DNA of 7,306 nucleotides, from NCBI GenBank assembly GCA_011322755.1, contig DRLZ01000355.1, positions 1 to 7,306 on the forward strand, in the 5' to 3' direction. Within the stretch, counting starts at the first letter, position 1; each line of letters begins with the position of its first letter. The translations under genes and the position numbers were made by a program. Source of the stretch: Crenotrichaceae bacterium (GTDB lineage Bacteria; Pseudomonadota; Gammaproteobacteria; Methylococcales; DRLZ01). Under the pieces are notes generated by a model. It worked only from the letters and a program-made list of their open reading frames with translations, was not told the origin of the DNA and ran no database searches. Of the stretch, positions 6,821-7,306 are shown piece after piece.

Positions 6821-6971
6821 CGCTCATTCATTGTCATCATCTCAAACCCAGTATTACTGAGACACAATACAAACAGATATCAGTCGACGTACGACATCAA
6901 CATCTATCTCTCTATTGACGTGCAGCATCATCTATTCTCATCGAGAACTAAACCAGAACCCCTGATACAAA

Positions 6972-6999
6972 ACAGTAAAAAATTGTGTCTTTATTTCAA
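6972..6999 (-). promoter_or_regulatory. Weak sigma-70-type promoter candidate for the dehydrogenase gene
   Basis: On the minus strand, TTGAAA (6999-6994; five of six consensus bases) is followed by a 16-base spacer and TACTGT (6977-6972), which keeps the first, second and last bases of TATAAT. It would give a leader of about 200 bases that includes the 6804-6820 inverted repeat. AT-rich DNA yields such matches often, so this is tentative. Confidence 0.2.
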
Positions 7000-7192
7000 A
7001 TTGATGCTACTCGCCAGACTCTTCCCTCTAAACTACTGAAAACAACTCATAATCATTCTTAAAACTGCTGCAACCAACAACACAATACATTAGCCTAAAG
7101 AGTCAAATCTAATAATATCATACTCCTACATTACATTTCTAACAACACTTGGTCAGTTTAGATAAGAACCATATGAATTACAAGAGATTTAA

Positions 7193-7306
7193 ATGGCTAT
7201 AAAACACTTGAAAACAAGAAATACCTTTAATCGTGTTTTTTCATTTAGTAATTTGGCGAAAATTAAATCGTATCAGACAGACAATTTGATAAATTATCAG
7301 TCAACA
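7193..7306 (+). CDS. Possible divergent gene, N-terminal 38 codons only, runs off the right edge
   Basis: An ATG at 7193 opens a plus-strand frame of 38 codons with no stop before the window ends. An in-frame TAA directly precedes the ATG, so the frame cannot start further upstream. AAGAG at 7182-7186, six bases before the ATG, is a plausible Shine-Dalgarno sequence. The translation begins MAIKHLKTRNTFNRVFSFSN and is basic and polar, with no signal peptide or membrane helix visible. I do not recognise the family. If real, it is transcribed away from the EPS operon and the region at 6760-7192 is a divergent promoter region. In sequence this AT-rich, 38 open codons could also be chance. Confidence 0.35.
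   Translation, partial: MAIKHLKTRNTFNRVFSFSNLAKIKSYQTDNLINYQST
7287..7299. repeat. Perfect 13-base palindrome near the right edge
   Basis: TGATAA-A-TTATCA is fully symmetric around one central base. It resembles the general shape of dimeric regulator sites but does not match the FNR consensus, because the half-site spacing is wrong by one base. It lies inside the possible plus-strand ORF starting at 7193, so it is a regulatory site only if that ORF is not real, or if the site is intragenic. Confidence 0.3.

Larger units (their letters stand above)
6760..7306. other. AT-rich leader/intergenic region upstream of the dehydrogenase gene
   Basis: About 547 bases carry no confident gene on either strand. 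The region is visibly more AT-rich than the coding sequence, with runs of A and T. It contains a 7-bp inverted repeat 45 bases before the dehydrogenase ATG, a perfect 13-base palindrome near the right edge, a weak minus-strand promoter candidate, a 25-codon minus-strand mini-ORF ending next to the dehydrogenase, and a plus-strand ORF open to the window end. No tRNA, known riboswitch or terminator with a GC-rich stem and T-run was recognised. Confidence 0.7.

Noticed and set aside
7013..7026. GG-N10-GC spacing on the minus strand, as in sigma-54 promoters
   Set aside because: Only the GG and GC dinucleotides fit. The flanking bases do not resemble the TGGCAC and TTGC elements expected, even though sigma-54 control is known for some PEP-CTERM genes.
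7081..7140. Short minus-strand frame MILLDLTL after a GGAG sequence, as an attenuator leader peptide
   Set aside because: Eight codons with no regulatory codon run and no paired hairpins nearby. A chance occurrence in AT-rich sequence is more likely.
6760..7306. CRISPR array, tRNA or insertion-sequence end in the right-hand intergenic region
   Set aside because: No regularly spaced repeats, no cloverleaf-like segments and no terminal inverted repeats or transposase fragment are visible.

Overview
The window is part of an exopolysaccharide (EPS) export and assembly locus of the XrtA/exosortase (PEP-CTERM) type found in Gram-negative bacteria. All six confident genes lie on the minus strand, so the locus reads from right to left. 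Two features point to a Gram-negative, probably gammaproteobacterial or betaproteobacterial, environmental organism: an outer-membrane lipoprotein and an outer-membrane barrel, and the characteristic XrtA-associated set of export lipoprotein, chain-length protein, tyrosine autokinase, barrel and ATPase. The DNA is moderately AT-rich by eye. I cannot name the genus.

Layout in transcription order. Positions 7306-6760 are an AT-rich region of about 550 bp with no confident gene. It holds inverted repeats, a weak promoter candidate, a tiny possible leader ORF, and a possible divergent plus-strand ORF that runs off the right edge. Positions 6759-5467 encode a UDP-N-acetylhexosamine 6-dehydrogenase of the TviB/WbpO type. 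A 163 bp gap follows, with a possible promoter and a strong Shine-Dalgarno sequence. Then come the export lipoprotein (5303-4632, GTG start), the Wzz-like chain-length protein (4580 or 4613 to 2973), the cytoplasmic BY-kinase-type tyrosine autokinase (2976-2122, ATGA overlap), the outer-membrane beta-barrel (2088-547) and the ExeA-like AAA ATPase (538 to beyond base 1, GTG start). The last five are tightly packed and look like one operon that continues past the left edge.

How the genes work together (inference from families): the dehydrogenase supplies an acidic N-acetylated sugar nucleotide, which suggests a polymer containing N-acetylhexosaminuronic acid. The chain-length protein and the separate kinase form the inner-membrane co-polymerase that controls polymerisation and export. 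The lipoprotein carries the polymer through the periplasm. It ends right after its last beta domain, with no helix to form a pore, so the barrel two genes downstream is a good candidate for the outer-membrane channel. The ATPase resembles ExeA/GspA secretion ATPases and may help assembly. Exosortase, polymerase, flippase and glycosyltransferases are not in the window and would be expected beyond the left edge or elsewhere.

I see no entirely new system. The least characterised and most interesting parts are the barrel/lipoprotein pairing, the ATPase, and the regulatory or divergent-gene content of the right-hand region.
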